Shown here in pieces: positions 53,011 through 63,029 of a stretch of 64,000 nt of DNA (the first letter of the stretch is position 1; each line of letters begins with the position of its first letter). The notes beneath the pieces were generated by a model. It was not told where the DNA came from. It was given only the letters and a program-made list of their open reading frames with translations, and ran no database searches. This DNA is from an uncultured Victivallales bacterium (GTDB taxonomy: Bacteria > Verrucomicrobiota > Lentisphaeria > Oligosphaerales > JAFGRS01): contig CAILUI010000449.1 of assembly GCA_903837355.1 (NCBI GenBank), positions 1-64,000 of the forward strand. Reading direction: 5' to 3'. The position numbers and the translations under genes were made by a program.

Positions 53011-56000
53011 CTACCAGTTCAGAGTCTGGCCGTAACCCCGTCCGGAGAAGCTCTCCAAGAGCGCGTCGCCGTCCTCGATCGGGGTGATCCTGGTCCTCAT
53101 CCGGAGGTTCCGGGCTGCCGGGTCGAGCGGGTCGCCGGTAAGGTTCAGCACGACGCTTGTTCCGGCCCGCCGGCCCCGCACCACGCAGGCGTAGTCGGCC
53201 CCGTTGGCGAGCCGTAGCAGGGCCGTGCCGGTGATGGCGGTTCCGGGGCTGGCGAGGGTGAAGCGCAGGGTCCAGGTGCCGTCCATGGGAGCCGGGATAA
53301 GCAAGGTCAGGTCTTCGGCGACGGGGGTCGTGGTGCCGGCGTTGGTGACGCGGCCGCTCGTGCGCCCGCGGAGTTGGTGGGTGGCCGCGTTCACCGTCAG
53401 GTTCAGCGTCAGGGCCAGGCTGACGCGCCCGGCCGCGTCAGTGCCCTTGATGGAGAGCTTGGCTACGGTCTGGCCCGCGCTGCCCCTGACGCTGCCCTTG
53501 ACGGGCACCGTCAGCGCTGGCGCCGTGGCGGGCGTGTAGGTCGCCGTGCCCGTCAGAGCGCCGCTGGCGTCATGAACCAGGCTCAGCCGCAGCGGCTGTC
53601 CGGCCACGGTGGCGGTGTAGTCGCCGCTCAGGTCCCACCAGGCCGGGGGGGCGGCGCCGCCGTCGGTGGCGACCACGGCGTGGAAGGTGCCGCTCGGCGC
53701 GACCGGGTTGGCGACTCGGAACGATGCCGTCAGGGTGACGCTTGCGGTGATGGCGGTCAGGGTCCGCGGGTTTTCCGTGGAGCCGTCACTCCAGTGCTCG
53801 AACACGTAACCGACCGCAGGCAACGCGCTCACCGCCGTGGCGGTGCCGCCGTGCGCTACGGCCTGAGCCGGTGCACCACTGAGTGTACCGTGGGCGCCGG
53901 CGACGAAGCTTACCGTGTAGACGTTGACTGCGAACTCCGCCGTGCAGGCCAGGTCGGCGCTGACGGGGGCGATGGTCAACGGGTTGGCGAAGCTGTAGTA
54001 GGCCCCGCCGCTGGTCCAGCGCACGAAGTGGTATCCGGTGTCCGGCACGGCCTCGACCGGCGTGGTGCTGCCGGCCACGGCCACGCGCTGCGTCGTGCTG
54101 CCGTTCAGCGTGCCGTTGGCCGCGGCGGCGAAGGTCACCGCGTAGACGACGGTGGTGGTCGCTTCGGCGACAGTCTTGGCCGGTTCCGTGTGCCCGGTGG
54201 CGTCGGTGGCGAGGACGTAGAAGCCGTAGGTGTGCCCGACGCTGCCGGCGTAGGCCGCGGTGGTCAGGCTCGTGCCGGACAACCAGGGCACGAACGGGCC
54301 GCCGTCCTGACTGACGTAGACGCTGTAGGCGGCGATCCCAGCCCCCGTGTCCGTCCCCGACCAGGACAGCGTGAACCCTGGCAGCGACTGCAGCGGCAGG
54401 GCGGCTACCGCGCTGACCGGGGCGCTGGCATCGATCGTCACCAGAGCCTCCTTGGCCGGATCCGTGCCGGCGGCCGGGTTGTGCGGGTCGACCTGGTTGG
54501 TGGCGATCACCTCGCCGAAGTCGAAGGTGATGGTGGCGACGTTGCGGATCTCCGTACCGGACGGCAGGCCGCTCCGCGGGCGGATGACGTAGGCGACGTA
54601 GCCCTTGCCGCGGCCGCTGCCGTCCTCGGGGGGCAGGAAGCCGATCTCCACCGGCGGCGGCAGGCCGGTCGCCGGATCGAGACTGTAGAGGTCGGCCTGG
54701 ATCAGCCCCGTCGCCGTGTCCAGGCCGACCTGGATATGGACCTCGAAGTCTGTCCCCAGGTAGGCCATGGGCACGACGGTGCCGTAGCTCTGCACTCCGG
54801 CCGGCACGGCGAACACCCGATCGCCGAAGCCGACCTCCGTCAGTTCGAAGGTGGCCCCGTCGAAACGGCTACTGAGTTGATCGCGGACGGCGACGTACTG
54901 CGCCGGGGCGCCCGCGGCCGCGTCGTTTTCGAAGTCAATCCGGTAGGGGAGGGTCTGGTTGGCCGACACGTACGCCCGGCTGCCCGTCCCTGCGGGGCCC
55001 AGTTTGGCGTTCGGGTCCCGCGGTCCGCTGCTGCCCGTATCGCCTCCCGTGGTGCTGTCGGCGGGGGGCGTGGGCGGCCGTGTCTCACCGAACTCGCCGC
55101 CCGTGGATGAGGACGGCGACTCCTCCGGTGGCGTGGCGGGGGAGCCGTCACTGCGGATCGGTTCGAAAGCCTCGATGTCGCCCGCCGAAAACCTCTCCAT
55201 TCGCTTCTTGCGTTCGCGCACGAGATCCAGGAACGTAAGGCCTTCATGCCACGGACGGGACCGGGGGCGGAACTGCGGGATAGGGCGCGAGTGCTTCGGT
55301 GAGCCGAACACCCTGTCCATGGCCGTGTCCAGCCAGGAGCGCCGCTTGGGGCCAAGCAGATTCAGATACCGTGCGATCTTCACTACCCCCGACACGTCCT
55401 CCGGGCTGAGCAGCTCCGGGTCATCCGGCGCCGTGCCGGACAGCCCACTCGGATCCACCAGATTCACACCATCGTTATCGCAGTAGGTGTACAGGCCCCA
55501 CGGCGGCAGGCGTTCCGGGTCGGTGCTGATGAACCGACCCAGGTCGGCTCGGTAGTGTCGCGCGCGCATCAGGTGCAGCCCGTTGCCTTCGTCGACAACC
55601 CCCCAGCGGCCGCCGAACTTGAAGGGGTTCGGGATGCTCTCGCTCTCGTGCAGGGGGTTACCGAAAGGCTCGTAAAGGTAGCGGTTGGCGGGGGTGCCGG
55701 TGGCTGTCGACAGCGTGCCTGTGTTGCCGGATGGCGTGTGGTGGTAGTAATGGCGGCCGCCGCCAGCGCTGCGCCGGACCAGCCCGGCGCCGTATTCGTA
55801 GCGGGCGAGCAGCGCACCGGAGTCGTCGTAAGCAGCCACCAGGTTGCCGGCGGCGAGCGGGTCGAGGACAAAGCGGGTGGTTACCCCGCGAGCGGTCTCG
55901 GCGACGCGGTCGCCGAAGGCGTTGTAGGTATAGGTCCAGGCCCCGGCGGGCGAGATGACGGCGGTGAGTCGGTCCAGCGAGTCGTAGGTGTAGGTCGTGG

Positions 56001-59000
56001 TTCCCGCGGGCCCATCGGCGCGGCTGAGGTTGCCGTCGGCGTCGTAGAGGAAGGTGGTGGCGCCGGCTTGGGTCACCTGGTTGCGGGCGTTGCTGGCGTA
56101 GGCCGTCTCGGTGCCGTTGACGGTGACGCGGGTGCGGTTGCCCACAGCGTCGTAGGAGTAGGTGAGAGCACGGTCGGGGAGGGCGGGAGCGGCGGAGTCG
56201 AAGGTGGCCGTGACCAAGCGGTCGAGGGTGTCGTAGGTGTAGGTCCACGTGCCCTCCGTGCTGGTCTCCGACGAGCACAGGCTGCGGCCGTTGTAGGCGC
56301 GGCTGTACTGCGAGAGGACCGAGAGGTCGGGCTGTCGGTGAATGACGGAGGTGGTCTTGCCGTCCGCAGCGTAGGTGTAGTCGGTGCGGGTACCGTTGCC
56401 CAACTCCTCAGAGGCGATGCGGCCGGTTAGGTCGTAGGTGTACGTGACCAGAGGGGTAGGCGTGCCGTCGCGGACCTGGCGCAACCGTCCGACCGCATCG
56501 TACTCGTAGTACAGCGGATTGCCGAGTTGATCGGTCATCGAGGTGCGGCGTCCGGCCGCGTCGTAGGTGAACTCGAGGGTGCGCCCGCCGGGGTAGCCGA
56601 CGCGCGTCAGAACGTCGTTCGGGCCGTAGGTCATGGTGGTGGTTCCCGTGGCATCGGTGACGCTGGTCAGGTTACCGCGGCCATCGTAGGCGAGATCCGC
56701 GTCGGCCGCGTCGGGATGGTCGCGCCGCTGGAGTCGTCCGGCGCTGTCGTAGGTCAGCGCCGCGACCTGGCCGCGCGGGTTGGTCCAGTTGCTCAGCAGG
56801 CCGCTGCGGTCATAGGCGTAGCGCTGGGTCGTGCCCTCCTGGGTCATGCTGAGCTGGTTACCCCGCGAGTCGCAGGTGTAGAGAGTGGACTTGCCGGCGG
56901 CGTCCGTGACCGCTGCCAGGCGGTTCTGCGGGCCGGCATAGGCGAAGTTCACCGGTTGCCCGAGCGCGTCCTGTACCCGGGTCAGGTTGCCGCGCCCGTC
57001 GTAGCTCAGATCGACGCGGCGACCCTCGTTGTCCGCCAGCCCGGTGAGTTGCCCACGGCCGTCGAACTGGAAGAGCCCGCCTTGGCCCAGGGGGTCGGTG
57101 CTTTTGACCAAGTACCCGCGGTGGTCGTACTGGAGTGTGGACGAGTTCCCCCGGCCATCGGTCAGCCGGACGGTTCCCGTGCCGGGGTAGGAGAGCCGCA
57201 GGGGCTCGGCGTCGCCGTCGCGGTAGGTGCCGCTGCAGCGGCCGTCGGCATCGTAGGTGAAGGTACGATGGGACCCGCCCGGGAAGGCGATTTCCGTGAG
57301 GGCGTGCGCCGTGGGGCCGTCCGTGTCGCGGCCATAGGAGTACGCCACCACCTGTCCGTCTGGACGGGTCGCGGTGAGCAGGTGTTCGCCGGTTGCGTCA
57401 TACGCGAAGGTGGTGCGGCGCCCTTCGGGGTCGGTGACGCTGGCGATGCGGCCGGCCGCCGTGTAGGTGAGGGTCAGGGCCCGGCCACAGGAGTGGTTCA
57501 GCGCCGTCAGCCGCCCGGCCGTGTAGACGCCGGTGACGCGGTTACCGTTGGGTTCCTCGACGTAGTCCGCCGCGCCGCTCGCCGTGAACGCGCTCCGCCT
57601 GCCGTCCTTCTCGCTGAGGAGGAAGGCGCCACCGCCCAAGGCCGTGAGGCGGCCGTAGTCGCCGGGAGCGGACGAGTAACCGCCCCGAGCGTCCGGCTGG
57701 AAGACACGGGCGCCCGCACCTGGGCGATACACTCGCACGGTCCCATCGCTCGCCGCCATGAGAGACGCCTCCCAGGGATGCGTCCAGCCTCTGCCCAGCG
57801 CGCCCAGGCGGTAGCGACCGGTCACGGAGTTGGGGAAGGAACGCTCGAAGCTCAGCGCCAGGACGGGGGTGTCGGTGTCCGCGTCCCGGGCCGAGGCCAG
57901 GACGGGCAGGGGGCTTAGCCCGTCTGCCTGCAACAACTCGAAGGCGAGCAGTTTCTGCACATCGCCGACCGGGTCGCCGCCGCTGCCCAGGTACAGGGCG
58001 CTACGATTGAGCATGGCGACGTAGTCGCCCCAGGTCGTCCCCGCGCGGCGCGCAAAGACCGACCAGACGGCGTTCCAGCCATCGGCCTGGATTCCCGCTG
58101 GCCGCAGGGCGTCACGGTAGGCATCCCAGCCGAGGTCGTCCCGCCCGCGGGCGTTGCCGCCGCCGACCAGCGTGGCGTTTTCCAGGTGGGTGATGCCGAT
58201 GCGGAAGCTGATGGGAGGATAGGCGAAGTCCCATGGCTGCAGCCACCCCGCCCAGTAGACGGCGACGCGGCCGCTCTCGCCGGGCTGCAGGACCCCGGGT
58301 GTGGCGCCGCTGGCCAGGAACTGCACCGTGGGCGCGAAGCCCTCGGGCGTAGCCGATGTCCAGAACCCAGCGCTGACCCGCAGGGCGTCCAGCGTCAGCA
58401 GCGCCGCTTCGCGGCCGTCTTGGCTCGCGCTCAGGGTCAGGAGCGGCGCCTGCATGGCGACGCTGCCGGTGTTGTTGTACGTCACGTACAGAGTAGCGAG
58501 TTGGTGGTAGCCCAGTGCGGCCGGGAGTACGAGATGGGTCTCCAGCGCGGCCGTGCCACCGGGCAGGACCTCGAAGGCGTTTGCCAGCGCGGCGCTCTCG
58601 CCAGCAGGGGTGCTGACCCGGATCGTATAGACTCCGGCCGGCACGCTGGCGGCGGGGAAGGTCACCGCCAGGCGGCTGAAGCTGTCGATCCGAACCGCGC
58701 CGGGGTAGACGCCGCCGGTCTCCGACACGAGGCTGGCCGAAGTGCCGGTGACGAAGCCGGCCCCGGACAGGGCCAGGACCATGTCGGCGCCATTGCCCAG
58801 AGCCCCGGGGACCGCGGTGTAGAGGCCCACGTGCGTAACCTCGGCCAGGAGGGTGTAGGCGCCGGTGCCGAGGGCATTGTGGACCTGCACGTACCAGGTT
58901 CCGGCAGGGGCAGCCGGCACCGAGAGGCGCTGGTCGGCAGCGCCGCTGGCGGCGTACGGGGCCGACGTGGCGCTGGGGGGCGTGCCGCGGTTGAGGCAGA

Positions 59001-62000
59001 GCTCGTTGAGGCCGGCGTGGTCCGCATCGTCCAGGGTGAGCAGCAGGTTCGAGCCAGTGGGCACGATGACCTGGTAGTACTGCCGCTCGCCGACGCTTGC
59101 GAAGCTGCCGGCCGTGGGCACGCCCAGGGTTAGTTGCGGCATGGTGAACGAGGTCGTGTCGGTGGACGCGGCGGCATTGTTGCTTTGGCTGCCGCCCTCG
59201 CGCGTCTCCTGGCGGGCATCGCTGACCACCAGGAAGTGGAAACTGCCGGGCACGACCCCCTGCAGCAGGATACCCAGCGCTGCGTCGTAGGACGCTCCGG
59301 CGGCCAGGCCGGCCGAGTGCTGCAGACTGCCGATCAGGCGGTCGTCCGCGGATAGGGTGCCGTCGGCGGACAGATAGACCACGTCGTACCAGGCGCCTTC
59401 GGCGTCAGCGCTGCCCGTGTTGTTGACGGTCCAGGTTACCTGGATCGTGCCGTTCTGGAGCCCGGTAACGGGTCCGGCGACGCGGCTGGTGACCAGGTCG
59501 ATGTCCAGCGCTTCGAGGCCGTTGTACTCGAAGGCGCCCATGTCGACATCGCCGCGCCGTCCCGGTATGGCGTTGGGCTTGCCGGGATGGTCATAGCGCA
59601 GGAGGCCGAGGTAGTCGTGCGTCGGCGCGCCCTCGCCGGCTGCGTCGATCGCCGGCGAACCCTCCTGGAGCCGGTAGGCAAGGGTGCCCTCGCCGGCGTA
59701 GAGCGGATCGGCGGAGAGGTTGCCGTCCGTGCCTGTCCGGTTGTCCAAGTCCCGGTAGTCACCGTAGCCCGCTCCGGGGTTGTAGACGTCGCAGTAGCGC
59801 ACCGTTTGTGCCGACGTGCCAGCCCGGTACAGGCCCGCAGAGGCGTTGCGGGTGATCAGGCTGTTGGTCACCACCGCGGTGGCGGCATCGGTATACACGC
59901 CGGTGCTGTTGCGGTCCACGGTGCAGTTGGTCAGAGTCGCTGCCGAGCTGTTGACGGCAAACAGGCCGTTGCCGCTGTTCTCGGCCAGGACCGTGCTTTC
60001 GAGATCGATGCCGGCGCCGTTGCGCGCCCCGATACCGCTGGTGTTGCACTGAGTGACGAAGCTGCTGCGGAGGCGGGCTGAGCAGCCCTCGACGAGCACC
60101 GCGGCGTCGGCGCCCCAGCCGCCGTAACGGACCTCGACATGATCCAGAATGCTGTCGACGGAGTTCGGCGTGAACAGCAGTCCACCCCAAACGCCGCGGA
60201 AAGGGCCGTCCGTGTGGTTGTTGGTATCCCCGCCGACACTGTCGTCGCGGTCCGAGGTGATGACGATCGGCGCCGCGGCGGTGCCGGCGGCCGCCAGGGT
60301 GCCGTGCACGACCAGTGAGATGGCGCCGTACTGCGCCTTGACGATCAGTCCGGGCTTCAGGGTCAGCGTGGCGGCAGCGGGTACGGTGAGATCGCCGGAG
60401 AGGATGTGGACGATGTCGGTATCGTCCCAGATCGCATCGCCGGGGAGGATGCCGCTGTCCAGGCGCAGGCCGTTCTGGCCATTACGGATGAGGGTGACGC
60501 CGGCGATGGCCGGCGCCGCGGCCAGGTCCACCGAGACGGCGGCCCGGGTATTGCTGTCAAGGGTGGTGCGCGTAAGCTGGGGGGCGCAGCCCTGGAGGCG
60601 CAGGCCGTAGGCGTCGGCGCGATAGACCGTGCAGTCGGTCATCGTCAGTGGGGCACGGTCGACCTCGATGCCAGCCGTGGCGCCCCAGCCGGGGTAGAGG
60701 ACGTGGACGTTGGTCAGCACGTTACCGGTGCCCGTGGACTCGAAGCGGATGCGGCCCCAGATGCCGGCCCAGGGGGCACTGGCGGTGCCGTTGTTGTTGG
60801 TGTCACCGCCGACGCTGTCATCCTGATCGCTGGTGAAGACGATCGGTGCGGCCGCCGTGCCGTCTGCCAGCAGCGTGCCCCGCACGATGAGGCTGCATTC
60901 CCCGTAGGCGACTTTCACCACCTGCCCAGGGGCTACCGTGAGCACCTGCCCAGGGGGTACAATGACGTCGCCGACCACGCGGTAGGTGATGTCCGGGTCG
61001 TCCCAGAAGCCGTCGGTGGGGAGCGTTCCGGAGTCCAGCGTCACGCCGTTCACCCCGTTGTTGGCCACCGTCACTCCGTGGATGTCGGGGTTTGAGCCCA
61101 GGTCCATGGAGACGGCGGAACCGCTGTTGTCGGCGAAGGTGGTGTTCTGCAGCACCGGGGCGGCGGCGGCGATCCGGATGCCGTTGCCGTTACACTGGCG
61201 CACGCTGCTATCGGCCAGGGTCAGCCCGGCGCGGTCGATGACCAGACTGCCCGCCGTTCCCCACCCCCCGTACGCAATACGGCAGTGCTGCAGGCTATTG
61301 GCGCTGCTGGTGGAACTGAACAGGAGGCCGCCCCAGATGCCCCGGTACGGCTCGTCGGCCGTGCCGTTGGTGTTGCCACCCACCGTGTCATCGCGGTACG
61401 ACGTGAACTCCACCGGGGCGGCCCCGGTCCCCGCCGCGATGAGGGTCCCGTTGACCCGTAGTTCCACCGCGCCGTAGCCGACCTTGACCACCTGTCCGGC
61501 AGCGATGGTGAGGGTGGCTCCGGCGGGGACGGTGAGGGTGCTGAAGAAGACGTAGACGATGTCCGGATCGTCCCAAGTCAGGCCGCCGGCCAAGGTTCCA
61601 GGGTCCAGCACCAGCCCGTTGGTGCCGTTGCTGTTGACCGTCACCCCATGGATGTCGGGGTTCGAGGCCAGGTCCATGGAGGCCGCGGCCCCGCTGTTGC
61701 TCGCGTAGGTGTTGTCGGTGAGCACTGGGTTGCACTGCTGCAGGCGGAGGCCGGGGCCGTTGGCGCTGGCCAGAACGCTGTTCGTCAGGGTCAGTTGGCC
61801 GCCGTTCACTTTGAGGTCGCCGTCGCCGCTCCACCCGCCGTAGCGGATGTCGACGTGGTTGAGGGAGCTGCCCGTGCTCGCGGGGCCGAGGTAGAGGGTC
61901 CCCCAGATGCCGGCGTAAGGGCCGCTGTTGGCGGCGTCGTTGTTGGTGTCGCCGCCGACGCTGTCATCCCGCAGCGAGGTGATGCGGATCGGCGCCGCGG

Positions 62001-62853
62001 CGCTGCCTGCTGCCAGCAGCGTGCCGTTGACGATCAGGTTGTTGGCGCCGTATTCAGCTTTGACGACCAGTCCCGCTGCCAGGGTCAGGGTCTGTCCCGC
62101 CGGCACGGTAATGTCGCCGAAAATGACGTGGACCAGGTCGACGTCGTCCCAGTTGCGGTTGCCCACGAGGTTGCCCGAGTCCAGCGCCAGGCCGTTGACG
62201 CGGTTATCGGTCAGGGTCGAGGCGCTGAGGGCGGGGCTCGAGGCCAGGTCCATGGCCACCGCGGCCCAGGTGTTGTGCGCGTAGGTGTTGCCGGCGAGGG
62301 TTGGGGCGCTGGTCTCGATGCGGACGCCGGAGCCGTCGCTGTAGGAGATAAGGCTGTTGGTCAGGGTCAACGGTCCGCCTTCAACCCAGACCCCGCCAGC
62401 GCTGGCCCAGCCCGCGTAGCGGACCTCGACGTTGTCCAGCAGACTGCCCGAACTCGATGCCGTGAAGCGCAGGCACCCCCAGATGCCCGCGTAAGGGCCA
62501 GACGCCGTGCCGTCGCCATTGCTGTCGCCGCCGGCCGTGTCGTCCTTATCGGAGGTGAAGATGATCCGGGCTGCGGGCGTGCCGTCGGCATTCAGCGTGC
62601 CGTTGACGATCAGGGCCTGGTCCCCATAGGTGAACTTCACGATCACGCCCGGCTCGATGGTCAGCGTCTGCCCCGTGGGCACCGTGACATCGCCGTTCAC
62701 GAAGTACGGGCTGCCGGCCAGAGTCCACGGCCCGCCGCTGCCGTCGTACACCGTGCCATTGACGGTTGTTGTTGCCCGCAGGCTGCCGCACAGTGCGACC
62801 GCCAGAGCCGCTGCCAGCGTGCCGCGCCGCCATGTCCAGCCGGTCTGTGCCAT
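53011..62853 (-). CDS. giant secreted beta-helix / CARDB / RHS-YD repeat protein
   Basis: A 3280-residue protein. A signal peptide (residues 1-27) is followed by five related parallel beta-helix repeats of about 192 residues (to about 950). CARDB-like and other beta domains come next. YD repeats (about 1700-2450) end in a complete RHS core with the usual GRFISTDPE and LVDPSGL. Normally a toxin tip follows. Here a Pro/Ser/Thr-rich linker leads to a DPNAK-type repeat domain, then beta domains including VYTVSFVAGAHGTLSG (InlB-B-like) and a C-terminal beta-rich domain. It is probably a surface adhesin or polysaccharide-binding protein rather than a toxin. A leader hairpin precedes it. Confidence 0.85.
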   Translation of the reverse strand: MAQTGWTWRRGTLAAALAVALCGSLRATTTVNGTVYDGSGGPWTLAGSPYFVNGDVTVPTGQTLTIEPGVIVKFTYGDQALIVNGTLNADGTPAARIIFTSDKDDTAGGDSNGDGTASGPYAGIWGCLRFTASSSGSLLDNVEVRYAGWASAGGVWVEGGPLTLTNSLISYSDGSGVRIETSAPTLAGNTYAHNTWAAVAMDLASSPALSASTLTDNRVNGLALDSGNLVGNRNWDDVDLVHVIFGDITVPAGQTLTLAAGLVVKAEYGANNLIVNGTLLAAGSAAAPIRITSLRDDSVGGDTNNDAANSGPYAGIWGTLYLGPASTGSSLNHVDIRYGGWSGDGDLKVNGGQLTLTNSVLASANGPGLRLQQCNPVLTDNTYASNSGAAASMDLASNPDIHGVTVNSNGTNGLVLDPGTLAGGLTWDDPDIVYVFFSTLTVPAGATLTIAAGQVVKVGYGAVELRVNGTLIAAGTGAAPVEFTSYRDDTVGGNTNGTADEPYRGIWGGLLFSSTSSANSLQHCRIAYGGWGTAGSLVIDRAGLTLADSSVRQCNGNGIRIAAAAPVLQNTTFADNSGSAVSMDLGSNPDIHGVTVANNGVNGVTLDSGTLPTDGFWDDPDITYRVVGDVIVPPGQVLTVAPGQVVKVAYGECSLIVRGTLLADGTAAAPIVFTSDQDDSVGGDTNNNGTASAPWAGIWGRIRFESTGTGNVLTNVHVLYPGWGATAGIEVDRAPLTMTDCTVYRADAYGLRLQGCAPQLTRTTLDSNTRAAVSVDLAAAPAIAGVTLIRNGQNGLRLDSGILPGDAIWDDTDIVHILSGDLTVPAAATLTLKPGLIVKAQYGAISLVVHGTLAAAGTAAAPIVITSDRDDSVGGDTNNHTDGPFRGVWGGLLFTPNSVDSILDHVEVRYGGWGADAAVLVEGCSARLRSSFVTQCNTSGIGARNGAGIDLESTVLAENSGNGLFAVNSSAATLTNCTVDRNSTGVYTDAATAVVTNSLITRNASAGLYRAGTSAQTVRYCDVYNPGAGYGDYRDLDNRTGTDGNLSADPLYAGEGTLAYRLQEGSPAIDAAGEGAPTHDYLGLLRYDHPGKPNAIPGRRGDVDMGAFEYNGLEALDIDLVTSRVAGPVTGLQNGTIQVTWTVNNTGSADAEGAWYDVVYLSADGTLSADDRLIGSLQHSAGLAAGASYDAALGILLQGVVPGSFHFLVVSDARQETREGGSQSNNAAASTDTTSFTMPQLTLGVPTAGSFASVGERQYYQVIVPTGSNLLLTLDDADHAGLNELCLNRGTPPSATSAPYAASGAADQRLSVPAAPAGTWYVQVHNALGTGAYTLLAEVTHVGLYTAVPGALGNGADMVLALSGAGFVTGTSASLVSETGGVYPGAVRIDSFSRLAVTFPAASVPAGVYTIRVSTPAGESAALANAFEVLPGGTAALETHLVLPAALGYHQLATLYVTYNNTGSVAMQAPLLTLSASQDGREAALLTLDALRVSAGFWTSATPEGFAPTVQFLASGATPGVLQPGESGRVAVYWAGWLQPWDFAYPPISFRIGITHLENATLVGGGNARGRDDLGWDAYRDALRPAGIQADGWNAVWSVFARRAGTTWGDYVAMLNRSALYLGSGGDPVGDVQKLLAFELLQADGLSPLPVLASARDADTDTPVLALSFERSFPNSVTGRYRLGALGRGWTHPWEASLMAASDGTVRVYRPGAGARVFQPDARGGYSSAPGDYGRLTALGGGAFLLSEKDGRRSAFTASGAADYVEEPNGNRVTGVYTAGRLTALNHSCGRALTLTYTAAGRIASVTDPEGRRTTFAYDATGEHLLTATRPDGQVVAYSYGRDTDGPTAHALTEIAFPGGSHRTFTYDADGRCSGTYRDGDAEPLRLSYPGTGTVRLTDGRGNSSTLQYDHRGYLVKSTDPLGQGGLFQFDGRGQLTGLADNEGRRVDLSYDGRGNLTRVQDALGQPVNFAYAGPQNRLAAVTDAAGKSTLYTCDSRGNQLSMTQEGTTQRYAYDRSGLLSNWTNPRGQVAALTYDSAGRLQRRDHPDAADADLAYDGRGNLTSVTDATGTTTMTYGPNDVLTRVGYPGGRTLEFTYDAAGRRTSMTDQLGNPLYYEYDAVGRLRQVRDGTPTPLVTYTYDLTGRIASEELGNGTRTDYTYAADGKTTSVIHRQPDLSVLSQYSRAYNGRSLCSSETSTEGTWTYTYDTLDRLVTATFDSAAPALPDRALTYSYDAVGNRTRVTVNGTETAYASNARNQVTQAGATTFLYDADGNLSRADGPAGTTTYTYDSLDRLTAVISPAGAWTYTYNAFGDRVAETARGVTTRFVLDPLAAGNLVAAYDDSGALLARYEYGAGLVRRSAGGGRHYYHHTPSGNTGTLSTATGTPANRYLYEPFGNPLHESESIPNPFKFGGRWGVVDEGNGLHLMRARHYRADLGRFISTDPERLPPWGLYTYCDNDGVNLVDPSGLSGTAPDDPELLSPEDVSGVVKIARYLNLLGPKRRSWLDTAMDRVFGSPKHSRPIPQFRPRSRPWHEGLTFLDLVRERKKRMERFSAGDIEAFEPIRSDGSPATPPEESPSSSTGGEFGETRPPTPPADSTTGGDTGSSGPRDPNAKLGPAGTGSRAYVSANQTLPYRIDFENDAAAGAPAQYVAVRDQLSSRFDGATFELTEVGFGDRVFAVPAGVQSYGTVVPMAYLGTDFEVHIQVGLDTATGLIQADLYSLDPATGLPPPVEIGFLPPEDGSGRGKGYVAYVIRPRSGLPSGTEIRNVATITFDFGEVIATNQVDPHNPAAGTDPAKEALVTIDASAPVSAVAALPLQSLPGFTLSWSGTDTGAGIAAYSVYVSQDGGPFVPWLSGTSLTTAAYAGSVGHTYGFYVLATDATGHTEPAKTVAEATTTVVYAVTFAAAANGTLNGSTTQRVAVAGSTTPVEAVPDTGYHFVRWTSGGAYYSFANPLTIAPVSADLACTAEFAVNVYTVSFVAGAHGTLSGAPAQAVAHGGTATAVSALPAVGYVFEHWSDGSTENPRTLTAITASVTLTASFRVANPVAPSGTFHAVVATDGGAAPPAWWDLSGDYTATVAGQPLRLSLVHDASGALTGTATYTPATAPALTVPVKGSVRGSAGQTVAKLSIKGTDAAGRVSLALTLNLTVNAATHQLRGRTSGRVTNAGTTTPVAEDLTLLIPAPMDGTWTLRFTLASPGTAITGTALLRLANGADYACVVRGRRAGTSVVLNLTGDPLDPAARNLRMRTRITPIEDGDALLESFSGRGYGQTLNW
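60130..62700 (-). repeat. five imperfect ~575-bp intragenic repeats
   Basis: The beta-helix part of the giant gene repeats at the DNA level. The DDSVGGDTN-coding block recurs near 62540, 61970, 61390, 60820 and 60240, spaced 570-580 bp. Each unit also carries VNGTL and GIWGxL blocks. Unequal recombination between units could change the length of the helix. Confidence 0.8.
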
Positions 62854-62903
62854 GCCGTGCCCCTCCGCTGTCCTGGCTCGAGCCGCGCTGCTTTGCCTAT
62901 CCG

Positions 62904-62968
62904 GCGCCAGGCAGCGACCTGGCGCGGCGTATCCGGCAAAGATACCACGATGTCGGACTCGAATGCAA
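62904..62968 (-). promoter_or_regulatory. promoter and 5' leader hairpin of the RHS gene
   Basis: On the minus strand TTGCAT (62968-62963) and TATCTT (62944-62939) have 18-bp spacing, about 86 bp before the ATG. Just downstream is a perfect 8-bp stem GCGCCAGG/CCTGGCGC (62904-62925) in the predicted leader. An outer pair CTTTGCC/GGCAAAG (62891-62897 with 62935-62941) overlaps the -10 end. A direct repeat TATCCGGC occurs on both sides of the stem. Confidence 0.45.
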
Positions 62969-63029
62969 GGGTCGTGCGAACCGCCGCGCCGCTGTCAGGA
63001 GGCCCCTTCAGGCCCCCGCTGGGTGCTGC

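Noticed and set aside
53011..55440. C-terminal toxin on the RHS protein
   Set aside because: The region after the RHS core is Ig-like and beta-rich with no recognisable nuclease, deaminase or other toxin motif, and no immunity gene follows.
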